Shown here piece after piece: positions 1 through 8,806 of a stretch of DNA of 64,000 bases. The translations under genes were made by a program, and so were the position numbers. This DNA comes from Marinifilum sp. N1E240 (GTDB taxonomy: Bacteria > Bacteroidota > Bacteroidia > Bacteroidales > Marinifilaceae): positions 1,081,088-1,145,087 of the forward strand of contig NZ_WHKF01000001.1 in assembly GCF_009295825.1 (NCBI RefSeq). The letters are read 5' to 3'. Below the pieces are notes generated by a model that was not told the DNA's origin, did no database searches, and was given only the letters and a program-made list of their open reading frames with translations. The stretch's first letter is position 1. Each line of letters begins with the position of its first letter.

Positions 1-2407
1 CATCTGTAACATTAGGAGTTTGTTTTCCTAGCTTATTCACGATCTGAGCAAAACTACTTCCACCCAATTGGAAATCATCTTTAGAAAAATCAAGGTAAAT
101 TAAATGAGAATCCTGATCATTTTTCATGACAGGAGAAATTATTTTATTGATATCGATAATTTCACCAACAGTGGAAATAATAACAGTTCCTGGAGAATAG
201 ACAACATCATCTTTCCCATACTTCTGAGTCATAGAAAGAGAATCTTTACCCGTAGGAATATTAATGCCTAATTTTATAGCAAAATCACTGATCGATTCAA
301 CAGCATTATATAAACGAGCATCTTCACCTTCGTTTTTACAAGGCCACATCCAGTTTGCAGAAAGAGAAACTCCTTTTAATCCTTGTTCTATTGGAGCCCA
401 AACCATGTTAGTTAATGATTCAGCAATAGATAAACGACTACCATTTTCAGAGTTAACTAAAGCAGCAATTGGAGTATGTCCAATAGAAGTAGCAATACCT
501 TTTTCACCTTGGAAATCTATAGCAACAGCACCTAAATTGTTTAAAGGCAACTGAAGAGGACCAGCGCATTGCTGCATAGCAATCTTACCAGTTACCGATC
601 GGTCAACTTTGTTTGTTAACCAGTCTTTACATGCAACAGCTTCCAATTGAAGAACATTTTCAACATATTCTTCTAATTTATTTGAATCATATTCAACCGC
701 TTCGAATCCTTCCGCAACAGTCTTGTCATTCATTATAGTTTTTGGTGGTTTACCGAACATCTCGGATAAGCCCAGATCTATTGGATTTTTACCAGTTTTT
801 TTATCTTCAAAGGTGAATCTCATATCACCAGTTGTTTCTCCAACAACATACATAGGTGCACGTTCTCTATCCGCAATGCGTTGCAAAAGATCTACATCTT
901 TTTCCTTCATCACTAAGCCCATTCTTTCTTGTGACTCGTTACCTACAATCTCTTTTGCAGATAAAGTTGGATCACCTACAGGTAAACTATTTAAATCGAT
1001 CTTTCCTCCGGTTTCTTCAACCAATTCAGAAAGACAATTTAAATGACCACCTGCACCATGATCGTGAATAGAAGTTATAGGGTTTATATCAGCTTCGGCC
1101 ATAGCACGAATTGCATTGCAAACTCTTTTTTGCATTTCAGGATTAGAACGTTGAACGGCATTCAATTCAATTGAGTTAGCAAACTCACCTGTAGCTACAG
1201 ATGATACAGCACCTCCACCCATTCCAATTCGGTAGTTGTCACCACCTAAAAGAACAACTTTTTCACCAGTTTCTGGTACATCTTTTAAAGCTTGTTCATG
1301 ACGACCGTATCCAATACCACCGGCTTGCATGATTACTTTATCGTAACCATATTTTTTGTTGTTTTCGAAATGTTCAAAAGTAAGCACCGAGCCTACAATT
1401 AGAGGTTGACCAAATTTATTTCCGAAGTCAGAAGCTCCATTCGATGCCTTAATTAAGATTTCCTCAGGAGTTTGGTATAGCCATTCTCTTGCTTCTGTTG
1501 CATTTTCCCACTTGCGTGATGCCTCTAGTCTTGGATAAGAAGTCATGTAAACTGCAGTACCAGCCATAGGTACAGATGCTTTACCTCCTGCTATTCTATC
1601 TCTAATTTCACCACCGGTTCCGGTAGCAGCACCATTAAAAGGCTCAACTGTAGTTGGGAAATTGTGAGTCTCAGCTTTTAGAGAGATAACAGTGTCAATA
1701 TCTTTGGTTTTAAAGAAATCAGCTTTGTCGTGAGTTGCTGGAGCAAACTGCTCTGCCTTAGGACCAGCTAAAAATGCACAATTGTCTTTATAGGCAGATA
1801 CAATTCTATTGTGATTTTCTTTCGAAGTTTTCTTGATCAATTGGAAAAGTGAAGATACTTTTTCTTCTCCATCTATAATAAAGGTACCATTAAAGATTTT
1901 ATGACGGCAATGTTCGGAATTAACTTGTGAAAAACCAAAAACTTCCGAGTCGGTTAATTTTCTTCCTATTTTTTCTGAAACGTCATTTAAATATGAGATT
2001 TCTTCAGAACTAAGAGCCAAACCTTCTTTGTTGTTATATTCTTCAATGTTCTCAATATATAATATTGAGTCAGGTTTCTTATCGATAGTGTAAATTTCCT
2101 GATCCAATTTAGTATACAATGCTTGTAACATTGGATCAAATTCAGGCTTTTCTGATTTTGCCAGGAAGTATTGTTCTATTCTTAAAATGCCTGAAAGTCC
2201 CATGTTTTGGGTTATTTCAACAGCATTAGTACTCCAAGGGGTAATCATCTCTTTTCTTGGTCCAACGAATGTTCCTTCTAACACTTCTTGATCGGCAATA
2301 AAAGCATTTCCGAACAACCAGGAAAGTTTGTCAAGATCTAAACCACTTAAAGGGTTTGTAGCCTGAACAACAAAATGTACTTCGTCTTTTTTGAAGAATA
2401 CTATCAT
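1..2407 (-). CDS. purL: Phosphoribosylformylglycinamidine synthase PurL (5' part; runs off left edge)
   Basis: Converts FGAR to FGAM with ATP and glutamine in purine synthesis; cytoplasmic. The reading frame is open from the ATG at 2407 to base 1, giving about 802 N-terminal residues starting MIVFFKKDEVHF. The C-terminal glutaminase domain of the normally about 1,200-residue single-chain enzyme lies outside the window. Reverse translation shows MQAGGIGYGRHEQ (about 1,310-1,340) and HDHGAGGHLNCLSE (about 1,025-1,065), both typical of the two FGAM-synthase ATPase domains, and TGKDSLSMT near 240-265. It is the divergent neighbour of the mce operon, with its own candidate -7 box about 53 bases upstream. 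All plus-strand open frames inside it are shadows. Identification is secure. Confidence 0.95.
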   Translation of the reverse strand, partial: MIVFFKKDEVHFVVQATNPLSGLDLDKLSWLFGNAFIADQEVLEGTFVGPRKEMITPWSTNAVEITQNMGLSGILRIEQYFLAKSEKPEFDPMLQALYTKLDQEIYTIDKKPDSILYIENIEEYNNKEGLALSSEEISYLNDVSEKIGRKLTDSEVFGFSQVNSEHCRHKIFNGTFIIDGEEKVSSLFQLIKKTSKENHNRIVSAYKDNCAFLAGPKAEQFAPATHDKADFFKTKDIDTVISLKAETHNFPTTVEPFNGAATGTGGEIRDRIAGGKASVPMAGTAVYMTSYPRLEASRKWENATEAREWLYQTPEEILIKASNGASDFGNKFGQPLIVGSVLTFEHFENNKKYGYDKVIMQAGGIGYGRHEQALKDVPETGEKVVLLGGDNYRIGMGGGAVSSVATGEFANSIELNAVQRSNPEMQKRVCNAIRAMAEADINPITSIHDHGAGGHLNCLSELVEETGGKIDLNSLPVGDPTLSAKEIVGNESQERMGLVMKEKDVDLLQRIADRERAPMYVVGETTGDMRFTFEDKKTGKNPIDLGLSEMFGKPPKTIMNDKTVAEGFEAVEYDSNKLEEYVENVLQLEAVACKDWLTNKVDRSVTGKIAMQQCAGPLQLPLNNLGAVAIDFQGEKGIATSIGHTPIAALVNSENGSRLSIAESLTNMVWAPIEQGLKGVSLSANWMWPCKNEGEDARLYNAVESISDFAIKLGINIPTGKDSLSMTQKYGKDDVVYSPGTVIISTVGEIIDINKIISPVMKNDQDSHLIYLDFSKDDFQLGGSSFAQIVNKLGKQTPNVTD

Positions 2408-2459
2408 TTTAACGTCAACTTAAAAATTTATAAAAATGGTTGAATGTTGTTTCAAAGTG

Positions 2460-2467
2460 CAAATATA
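2460..2467 (-). promoter_or_regulatory. Candidate -7 box of the purL promoter
   Basis: Read on the minus strand this is TATATTTG, an exact match to the Bacteroidota TAnnTTTG element, placed to give a roughly 45-base leader before purL. No TTG lies at the preferred 19-20 base distance (the nearest is 13 bases away), so the -33 part is weak. Confidence 0.45.
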
Positions 2468-2854
2468 AACAAAAGAGTTGCAAAACGAGCGTGAAAATGT
2501 ATTAGTAATTAAGTAGTTTTTTTCATTATTAAAATCCAACTAGCTCTTTCTGGTGATTTTTAAAAGATCGATATAAATGTTTATCAGTAACTGGACAAAA
2601 TTTAGATTGAAAATCTATTGAAAACATGTTGCGCAATACCTAAAAAAGTTTCAGTTTTTTTAAAAAAGCGCTTTCCTTTGACCTCGAATTCAAAAACAAT
2701 TTCTTTTTACGCAAAGGTTTTCGCTCACATTGGATTTTCAGTCAGAGTTTAAGTTATATTTCGTATCTTATTTCGCTGAAAAACAAGAAGGTATTAGGTG
2801 TTATATCTTCTATTTCTACATGTTGAAGAACAACTTTTGCAATGTTAAAGATCA
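2468..2854. other. Gene-free divergent intergenic region
   Basis: This AT-rich stretch separates the divergent purL and mce-mmd transcription units. I see no open frame with protein-like composition, no tRNA and no recognisable riboswitch core. It should carry upstream promoter elements for both directions. Confidence 0.5.
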
Positions 2855-2885
2855 TTGATTGAGATTTTTAGAATAAATATTTTTG
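2855..2885 (+). promoter_or_regulatory. Promoter of the mce-mmdADCB operon
   Basis: TTG at 2855-2857, a 20-base spacer, then TATTTTTG at 2878-2885, matching the Bacteroidota consensus in both boxes and spacing. Transcription would start around 2890, so the ATG at 2855 cannot be the start of the first gene and the ATG at 2912 is favoured. Confidence 0.7.
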
Positions 2886-2911
2886 TCACTATTAATTTAA
2901 AATATAAGAAT

Positions 2912-3316
2912 ATGAAACCGTCGCATATTGAACATATCGGTATCGCTGTAAAAAGCTTAGAAGAAGCAATTCCATTTTACGAGAAAGTTTTGGGATTGGA
3001 GTGTTATGCTGTTGAAGAGGTTGTAGACCAAAAGGTAAAGACTGCTTTCTTTAAAGTTGGAGATACTAAGATTGAATTGTTAGAATCTACTGATCCAGCA
3101 GGTCCAATTGGTAAATTTGTTGAGAAAACAGGAGGCGGAATGCATCACATGGCTTTCGCAGTAGAAGATGTGCAAGAAGCATTGAATGATGTCCAGGAAG
3201 CAGGTTGCCAGGTGATTGATAAAACTCCTCGCGATGGTGCTGAAGGATTAAAGATTGGTTTCTTGCATCCAAAATCAACCATGAGAGTGCTGACAGAGCT
3301 TTGCGGCGACAAATAA
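2912..3316 (+). CDS. mce: Methylmalonyl-CoA epimerase
   Basis: Interconverts (S)- and (R)-methylmalonyl-CoA in the succinate-propionate pathway; cytoplasmic. The 134-residue chain has two glyoxalase/VOC beta-alpha-beta modules: HIEHIGIAV with the first metal His at the N-terminus, then GGGMHHMAF and a C-terminal RVLTEL with the acidic ligand. Length fits the family. A longer frame from 2855 adds 19 residues of unlikely sequence and would start inside the promoter, so I chose the ATG at 2912. First gene of an operon: mmdA follows after 37 bases, exactly the pathway partner expected. Confidence 0.93.
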   Translation: MKPSHIEHIGIAVKSLEEAIPFYEKVLGLECYAVEEVVDQKVKTAFFKVGDTKIELLESTDPAGPIGKFVEKTGGGMHHMAFAVEDVQEALNDVQEAGCQVIDKTPRDGAEGLKIGFLHPKSTMRVLTELCGDK

Positions 3317-3353
3317 GAAAACTCAATATTTAAATAACAACACAATTTAAGTT

Positions 3354-4910
3354 ATGGCTAGTCAGGATAAGATTAAAAAATTAATTGACTTAAGAGCAGA
3401 AGCTAAGCTTGGTGGAGGTGAAAAAAGAATTGCATCTCAACACAAGAAAGGCAAATACACAGCTCGCGAAAGAATCGATATGCTTCTTGATGAAGGAAGT
3501 TTCGAGGAATTTGACATGTTTGTTTCTCACCGTTGTACCAATTTTGGTATGGAGAAAACCAAATTTTTAGGAGATGGTGTTGTAACCGGTCAAGGTACAA
3601 TCGACGGAAAATTAATTTTCGTATTCTCTCAGGATTTTACAGTATTTGGAGGTTCATTATCTGAGACTTTTGCACAGAAGATTTGCAAAATCATGGATAT
3701 GGCAATGAAAATGGGTGCTCCTGTTGTCGGATTAAACGATTCAGGTGGAGCTCGTATTCAGGAAGGTGTTACTGCATTAGCAGGATATGCTGAAATTTTT
3801 GAAAGAAATATTCTTGCTTCAGGTGTTATTCCTCAGATTTCTGCAATTTTCGGACCTTGTGCTGGTGGTGCCGTTTATTCTCCTGCTTTGACTGACTTTA
3901 TCATGATGACTGAAGAGAAATCTTACATGTTTGTTACCGGACCTAAGGTTGTGAAAACAGTTACAGGTGAAGATATCACTGTCGAAGATCTTGGTGGTGC
4001 AAAAATGCACGCTTCTAAATCAGGTGTTTCTCACTTTATGCTAGAGGATGAGGAAGAAGGTATCATGATTATCCGTAAGTTGTTATCTTACATGCCATCA
4101 AATAACTTGGAAGAGGCTCCAATTCTAGAATGTAACGATCCAATCGATAGAATGGATGACATTTTGAACGAGATTATTCCAGAAAATCCTAACATGCCTT
4201 ACGATATGAAGGATGTTATTTATTCTATTGCTGATGATGCTGAATTCCTTGAAGTCCACCGCCACTATGCTAAGAATATTATAGTAGGATTTACCCGTAT
4301 GGGTGGTATGTCAGTTGGTGTGGTTGCAAATCAGCCTAACTTCCTAGCCGGTGTGCTTGATATTGAGTCATCAAGAAAAGCAGCCAGATTCATTCGTTTC
4401 TGTGACTGTTTCAATATTCCAATCTTGACATTGGTTGATGTTCCTGGTTTCTTACCTGGTTCAAGTCAAGAGTTTGGTGGTATCATTACTCACGGTGCGA
4501 AACTAATGTTCGCTTATGGTGAGGCAACGGTACCAAAAGTAACTATTACATTAAGAAAATCATACGGTGGTGCTCATGACGTAATGTCTTCTAAGCAACT
4601 TCGTGGAGACTTGAACTATGCTTGGCCATCAGCTGAAATTGCAGTAATGGGAGCTAAGGGTGCTATTGAAGTCCTACATGGAAGAAAGCTTGCTGAACTC
4701 AATGATGATGATAAAATGAAGTTCATTGAAGAAAAAGAAGTTGAGTACAACGAAGCTTTTGCTAATCCATACAATGCAGCTTCTTACGGTTACATTGATG
4801 ATGTAATTGAGCCAAGAAATACTCGTTTCCGTGTGATTCGCGCATTCCAGTCATTACAGACTAAGAAATTGGTGAATCCTCCTAAGAAACATTCTAATAT
4901 TCCATTGTAA
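3354..4910 (+). CDS. mmdA: Methylmalonyl-CoA decarboxylase alpha subunit (carboxyltransferase)
   Basis: 518-residue carboxyltransferase of the propionyl-CoA carboxylase beta/MmdA family. It moves the carboxyl group of (R)-methylmalonyl-CoA onto the biotin of the carrier subunit. Visible family motifs are [20 protein letters not shown] near the start, [12 protein letters not shown] and [14 protein letters not shown] (oxyanion-forming glycines of the N-half), and the C-half [20 protein letters not shown] and SYGGAHDVM. Full length with no breaks. In principle the family also includes carboxylase subunits, but the co-encoded small membrane subunit, biotin carrier and OadB-type pump point to the Na+-translocating decarboxylase. 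Order mmdA-D-C-B is the one known from Propionigenium. Confidence 0.92.
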   Translation: MASQDKIKKLIDLRAEAKLGGGEKRIASQHKKGKYTARERIDMLLDEGSFEEFDMFVSHRCTNFGMEKTKFLGDGVVTGQGTIDGKLIFVFSQDFTVFGGSLSETFAQKICKIMDMAMKMGAPVVGLNDSGGARIQEGVTALAGYAEIFERNILASGVIPQISAIFGPCAGGAVYSPALTDFIMMTEEKSYMFVTGPKVVKTVTGEDITVEDLGGAKMHASKSGVSHFMLEDEEEGIMIIRKLLSYMPSNNLEEAPILECNDPIDRMDDILNEIIPENPNMPYDMKDVIYSIADDAEFLEVHRHYAKNIIVGFTRMGGMSVGVVANQPNFLAGVLDIESSRKAARFIRFCDCFNIPILTLVDVPGFLPGSSQEFGGIITHGAKLMFAYGEATVPKVTITLRKSYGGAHDVMSSKQLRGDLNYAWPSAEIAVMGAKGAIEVLHGRKLAELNDDDKMKFIEEKEVEYNEAFANPYNAASYGYIDDVIEPRNTRFRVIRAFQSLQTKKLVNPPKKHSNIPL

Positions 4911-4921
4911 AAAATCGTTCT

Positions 4922-5272
4922 ATGTTAATGAATATTTTATCTATAGGAAGTCAGGGCGGATGGACAATAGCAATTGTAGGGTACTCTATCGTATTTCTTG
5001 CGTTAGTATGTCTGGTATTTGTGTTCATCAACTTACCTAAATTATTGCAGCTTAATTTGAGAAAGAAGCTTGTGAAAGAAGGTAAACCTTGCGCAGATGT
5101 TGATGATTTGAACATCGAAGGTAATGTTAATGCTGCTATTGCAATGGCTTTGCATATGCACTTTAATCAACTTCACGATGAAGAAAGCAATATCATCACA
5201 ATTAAAAAAGTTACTAAGAATTATTCTCCATGGAGTTCTAAGATTTATGGAGTAAATAATCAACCAAGATAA
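4922..5272 (+). CDS. mmdD: Na+-translocating decarboxylase small membrane subunit (OadG/MmdD-like)
   Basis: 116 residues with one strong membrane segment (about residues 15-38, IAIVGYSIVFLALVCLVFVF) and a charged cytoplasmic tail. This is the layout of the gamma/delta subunits that hold the carboxyltransferase on the membrane pump. It starts 11 bases after mmdA and stops 5 bases before the biotin carrier gene. Sequence conservation in this subunit is low, so the call rests on topology and position. A second Met at residue 3 could be the real start. Confidence 0.85.
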   Translation: MLMNILSIGSQGGWTIAIVGYSIVFLALVCLVFVFINLPKLLQLNLRKKLVKEGKPCADVDDLNIEGNVNAAIAMALHMHFNQLHDEESNIITIKKVTKNYSPWSSKIYGVNNQPR

Positions 5273-5277
5273 AAAAA

Positions 5278-5700
5278 ATGAAGAAGTTCAAATTTACGAT
5301 AAGAGGGCAGGAATACGATGTGGAAATCAAGGATTTTCAAGGATCGAATGCCAAAATTGAAGTGAACGGAACAAGCTATGATGTTGATGTACATGTTGAA
5401 GAGAAAGCATCTAAGACTCCAAGATTAGTTCGTAAACCTGTAGTTAACAAGCCAGGTGAAGGTAAAATCCAAAAAGGTGCTGCCGGATCAGCTGTTGTTA
5501 AAGCTCCACTTCCAGGTAGCATTATTAAAATCAACGTTGCTGTTGGTGATACCATTAATCCAGGAGATACTCTATTGGTGATGGAAGCAATGAAGATGGA
5601 GAATAATGTTATGGCTGAAAAAGGTGGTACTGTTAAAGCCATTAAGGTTGCAGTTGGCGATAGCGTACTTCAGGACGATGTTCTTGTAGAAATAGCATAA
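5278..5700 (+). CDS. mmdC: Biotin carrier subunit of methylmalonyl-CoA decarboxylase
   Basis: 140 residues: an N-terminal beta-rich segment, a linker rich in Lys/Pro/Ala/Gly (about 45-72) and a biotinyl domain (about 73-140). The biotin attachment motif is EAMKMEN with Lys106 as the biotinylated residue, 34 residues from the C-terminus as usual. It shuttles CO2 from MmdA to the membrane subunit MmdB. Fourth gene of the operon, 5 bases after mmdD and 33 before mmdB. Confidence 0.93.
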   Translation: MKKFKFTIRGQEYDVEIKDFQGSNAKIEVNGTSYDVDVHVEEKASKTPRLVRKPVVNKPGEGKIQKGAAGSAVVKAPLPGSIIKINVAVGDTINPGDTLLVMEAMKMENNVMAEKGGTVKAIKVAVGDSVLQDDVLVEIA

Positions 5701-5733
5701 CATTATTGATACATAAAGTCAAAGACTTACATA

Positions 5734-7368
5734 ATGAGAAAACTTTATACAATGTTATTCTCAATGATTTTAGTGATGGGTTTCGCTTTGAATTCCATAG
5801 CTCAAGATCAGGGGAGTAATGAAGCGAAACTGACAGACGGAAAATGGATTAACCATCAAGATGGTTATATTCCTAACCCTCTTGGCTTATCGGATAAAAC
5901 TGTTAAGCGTTACAAAATTATTGAGTTCAAAGCGGATAAGTCGTTTACAATGGACTCGATTAAGCAAAGATTTACTGGGCATTGGAGCATGGATGGTAAT
6001 ACCTTGACTATGTCCTTCAATCCAAAAGAAGTAACTCATTTGTTTAAAAATTCTGATCCTAATTCAGGTTCAAATGCCTATGTAACTACAAAGGAACTTC
6101 TTCAAATTAAAGAGCGTATTGCCAAAATTGAAGGAGATAATTTGAACTTTGGTAATCCTGTATTGGATTGTGAGCGCGAAGCGAGTGCTATCGTTGGCTT
6201 GAAAAACTTTTATGAATTTACTGGATTCGCAAACGTTACCGGCGGTCACTTGTTGATGGTGCTTATTGGTTTGATTTTTATATTTTTAGCAATTAAGTAT
6301 GATTATGAGCCTTTATTGCTAATTCCTATTGGTACTGGTATTATCATTGGTAATATTCCGATGTTTCAGGCTATCGACTTTAATTTAAAGTTAGGTATAT
6401 ATGAGCCAGGATCGGTAATGAATATTCTTTATTCCGGGGTAGTTAACGGATGGTATCCTCCATTGATTTTCTTGGGAATTGGTGCAATGACCGACTTCTC
6501 ATCATTAATTTCGAATCCAAGATTGATGGTGTTAGGAGCAGCTGCTCAGATTGGTATTTTTGCTACTTTCTTAGGTGCTTTGGCAATGGGATTTGCTCCA
6601 CCAGAAGCTGGTGCGATTGGAATTATTGGTGGTGCTGATGGACCTACTGCAATTTTCCTTTCGTCGAAATTGGCTAATGGTATGAATGTAATGGCAAATG
6701 GTGAAACTGTGAAGAACTTGATCGGACCTATTGCAATTGCAGCATATTCATATATGGCATTGGTTCCTGTTATTCAGCCTCCAATTATCAAGTTATTAAC
6801 AACTAAGAAGGAAAGAAAAATTAAGATGAAGCCACCACGTGCGGTAACTCGTCTTGAGAAGATTATTTTCCCTATTGTTGGTTTGCTGTTAACAGCTTAT
6901 ATTTCACCAACAGCTGTGCCTTTATTGGGAATGTTGTTCTTTGGTAACTTGTTAAAAGAATCGACCGTAACAAATCGATTGGCTGATACAGCAAGTAATG
7001 CATTGATTAATACAATTACAATTTTATTAGGTGTAACTGTTGGTGCATCAACTCAAGCTGATGTATTCTTAACAAAGGATTCTATCATGATCTTTGGTCT
7101 TGGAGCTGCTTCATTTATTGTAGCTACAGCTGGTGGAGTTATTTTTGCTAAGGTTATGAACTGGTTTTCACCAAAAGATAGACCTATCAATCCAATGATT
7201 GGTGCCGCTGGTGTATCTGCTGTTCCTGATAGTGCACGTGTTGTGCAAGTAATGGGATTAGAAAATGATCCTACAAATCACTTGTTGATGCATGCTATGG
7301 CTCCAAATGTTTCCGGAGTTATTGGTTCTGCTGTTGGAGCAGGTATATTATTGAGTTTCCTGATGTAA
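5734..7368 (+). CDS. mmdB: Na+-pumping decarboxylase beta subunit with N-terminal exported domain
   Basis: Integral membrane subunit that decarboxylates carboxybiotin and exports Na+. Residues about 165-544 are the conserved OadB/MmdB fold with many membrane segments and the hallmark IIGGADGPTAIFLSS (the essential Asp of the family) and GVSAVPDSARVVQ. Unusually, about 160 residues precede it: a signal-peptide-like segment (MLFSMILVMGFALNSIAQ) followed by a soluble beta-rich stretch (GKWINHQDG, FKADKSFTMD, GHWSMDGNTLTMSF) that resembles lipocalin-like domains and would lie outside the cytoplasm. Known beta subunits of about 390-430 residues lack it. Last gene of the operon, followed by a strong terminator. 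Confidence 0.9.
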   Translation: MRKLYTMLFSMILVMGFALNSIAQDQGSNEAKLTDGKWINHQDGYIPNPLGLSDKTVKRYKIIEFKADKSFTMDSIKQRFTGHWSMDGNTLTMSFNPKEVTHLFKNSDPNSGSNAYVTTKELLQIKERIAKIEGDNLNFGNPVLDCEREASAIVGLKNFYEFTGFANVTGGHLLMVLIGLIFIFLAIKYDYEPLLLIPIGTGIIIGNIPMFQAIDFNLKLGIYEPGSVMNILYSGVVNGWYPPLIFLGIGAMTDFSSLISNPRLMVLGAAAQIGIFATFLGALAMGFAPPEAGAIGIIGGADGPTAIFLSSKLANGMNVMANGETVKNLIGPIAIAAYSYMALVPVIQPPIIKLLTTKKERKIKMKPPRAVTRLEKIIFPIVGLLLTAYISPTAVPLLGMLFFGNLLKESTVTNRLADTASNALINTITILLGVTVGASTQADVFLTKDSIMIFGLGAASFIVATAGGVIFAKVMNWFSPKDRPINPMIGAAGVSAVPDSARVVQVMGLENDPTNHLLMHAMAPNVSGVIGSAVGAGILLSFLM

Positions 7369-7391
7369 GCAAACATCACATTTTATATTGC

Positions 7392-7425
7392 AAAAGGATT
7401 GTCGGTTTCGGCAATCCTTTTTTTT
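7392..7425 (+). terminator. Terminator of the mmd operon
   Basis: A 10-bp stem (AAAAGGATTG at 7392-7401 with CAATCCTTTT at 7412-7421) around a 10-base loop, followed by a run of T. Confidence 0.85.
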
Positions 7426-7447
7426 GTTGTTAAAATGAAAAATGTCA

Positions 7448-7478
7448 TTGTTTTATACTACTTGAAGTATTATATTTA
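7448..7478 (+). promoter_or_regulatory. Promoter of the citrate lyase operon
   Basis: TTG at 7448-7450, a 20-base spacer, then TATATTTA at 7471-7478. It departs from the TAnnTTTG consensus only in the last base. It gives a leader of about 95 bases before citDE. Confidence 0.55.
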
Positions 7479-7513
7479 TATCAACTAATTATTAGATGTA
7501 AATGGTTTTAATG

Positions 7514-7557
7514 GGAGAGGCGGGAGAATTAGTAGATTTTCCGTTTCTCCTTTTCTT
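7514..7557 (+). promoter_or_regulatory. Terminator-like hairpin in the citDE leader (possible attenuator)
   Basis: A purine-rich arm (7514-7527, GGAGAGGCGGGAGA) pairs with a pyrimidine-rich arm (7537-7550, TTTTCCGTTTCTCC) over 14 positions including several G-U pairs. It is followed at once by TTTTCTTTTG. It sits between the promoter and the ATG at 7580, where a terminator would stop the operon before translation. The leader is pairing-competent, but I cannot see a clear antiterminator. Confidence 0.45.
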
Positions 7558-7579
7558 TTGGTCTTAATTTTCCGAGCTT

Positions 7580-8806
7580 ATGGATGATAAATTAAGAATT
7601 GGAGTGACTGGGAATTTTGATTCCAAAATAAGAGGTGACTGCAAGGTTCAAATTAAACTTCTACATTCAGGAGGAATTGCTTTAGATCTTCATTCTAAAG
7701 TAAAAGCCTTTTTCAGTAAATCCATTACTGATTTGGTCATGGATATGACCGATTATTTTTCAATAAAACACGCAAAAGTAACAATCTGGGATAGTGGTGC
7801 TTTGAAGTATGTAATTGCTGCTCGTATTGAGGCTTCGATAAAACAAATTATTGTTACTGATAAAGAATTCCTTTTTAAACCTATTGATGAATGTGCTGAA
7901 ATTTCGAAGCGTGATAGGTTTCGGTTTTCCCGGTTGTATCTTCCTGGTAATACCCCTTATTTAATGATTAATGCTGGCTTGCATAAGCCAAATGGTTTAA
8001 TTTTAGATCTTGAGGATGCTGTGTCTCCTGTAAAGAAAGAAGAAGCTCGTTATATTGTTAGGAATACCCTGCGTTCACAAAAATTTTATGGAGCGGAGCG
8101 TATGGTTCGAATTAATCAAGGAGAGCTAGGCCTAGTGGATCTGGAATTCATTGTAGCACATTGTGTACAGCTAATATTGATTCCGAAGTGTGAAACTGTT
8201 GATGATATTCAGCAAATTGATCAGAAAATCAATCAAATTAAAAAGGATAAAAGTATTGATCGTGAAATTTATTTAATGCCTATTATAGAAAGTGCTCTTG
8301 GTATAGAAAATGCTTTTGCTATTGCGAATTCTTCTGAAAATATAGTAGCTATGGCAATTGGCTTAGAAGATTTTACTGCTGATATTGGAGTCCAGAGAAC
8401 TATTAATGCACAAGAATCGCTTTATGCACGAATGAGAATTGTGAATGCTTGTCATGCAGCTAATATTCAAGCTATAGATTCTGTTTTTTCTAATGTTGCT
8501 GATATGGATGCTTTAGCAAATAATGTTATAACTTCTAAATCCATTGGTTTTCAGGGAATGGGATGCATTCATCCTAGGCAAATAAGAGTTATTCATGAAA
8601 ATTTTGCTCCTGATGAACTTGAAATAGAAAAGGCGATGAAAATTGTCAGTGCATTTTATAAAGCTCAAGAAAAAGGAATGAACGTTGTTGCTCTCGGGAA
8701 TAAGATGATTGATCCACCAGTGGTGAAAAGGCAATTGAAATTATTGGATTTAGCTATTGGTTTAGAAATTGTAAATGCTAACTGGAGGGAATCATATGAC
8801 TGTTAA
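7580..8806 (+). CDS. citDE: Fused citrate lyase acyl-carrier (CitD) and beta subunit (CitE)
   Basis: 408 residues. About 1-90 match citrate lyase acyl carrier protein CitD: the GNFDSK segment has the Ser (residue 15) in the place that carries the phosphoribosyl-dephospho-CoA arm, and the domain ends with the family-like DSGALKYVIAARIEA. About 110-408 are a CitE/HpcH-HpaI-type lyase: RLYLPGNTPYLMINA, LILDLEDAVSPVKKEEAR with the acidic metal ligands, MPIIESALGIENA and GCIHPRQIRVI. Normally CitD and CitE are separate proteins. citF overlaps its 3' end by 11 bases. The first residues (MDDKLRIGVTGN) follow an ordinary ATG with no strong ribosome site. Confidence 0.85.
   Translation: MDDKLRIGVTGNFDSKIRGDCKVQIKLLHSGGIALDLHSKVKAFFSKSITDLVMDMTDYFSIKHAKVTIWDSGALKYVIAARIEASIKQIIVTDKEFLFKPIDECAEISKRDRFRFSRLYLPGNTPYLMINAGLHKPNGLILDLEDAVSPVKKEEARYIVRNTLRSQKFYGAERMVRINQGELGLVDLEFIVAHCVQLILIPKCETVDDIQQIDQKINQIKKDKSIDREIYLMPIIESALGIENAFAIANSSENIVAMAIGLEDFTADIGVQRTINAQESLYARMRIVNACHAANIQAIDSVFSNVADMDALANNVITSKSIGFQGMGCIHPRQIRVIHENFAPDELEIEKAMKIVSAFYKAQEKGMNVVALGNKMIDPPVVKRQLKLLDLAIGLEIVNANWRESYDC

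Noticed and set aside
264-1071. Plus-strand open frames at the left edge
   Set aside because: They are antisense shadows of purL, whose reverse frame is continuous with clear motifs.
2468-2854. Purine or cobalamin riboswitch near purL/mce
   Set aside because: I could not find the conserved cores or pairing expected for either; nothing beyond AT-rich sequence is supported.
3354-7368. Oxaloacetate decarboxylase instead of methylmalonyl-CoA decarboxylase
   Set aside because: Tempting because citrate lyase follows, but the alpha subunit is of the MmdA/PccB carboxyltransferase type, not OadA, and the epimerase is the first gene of the operon.
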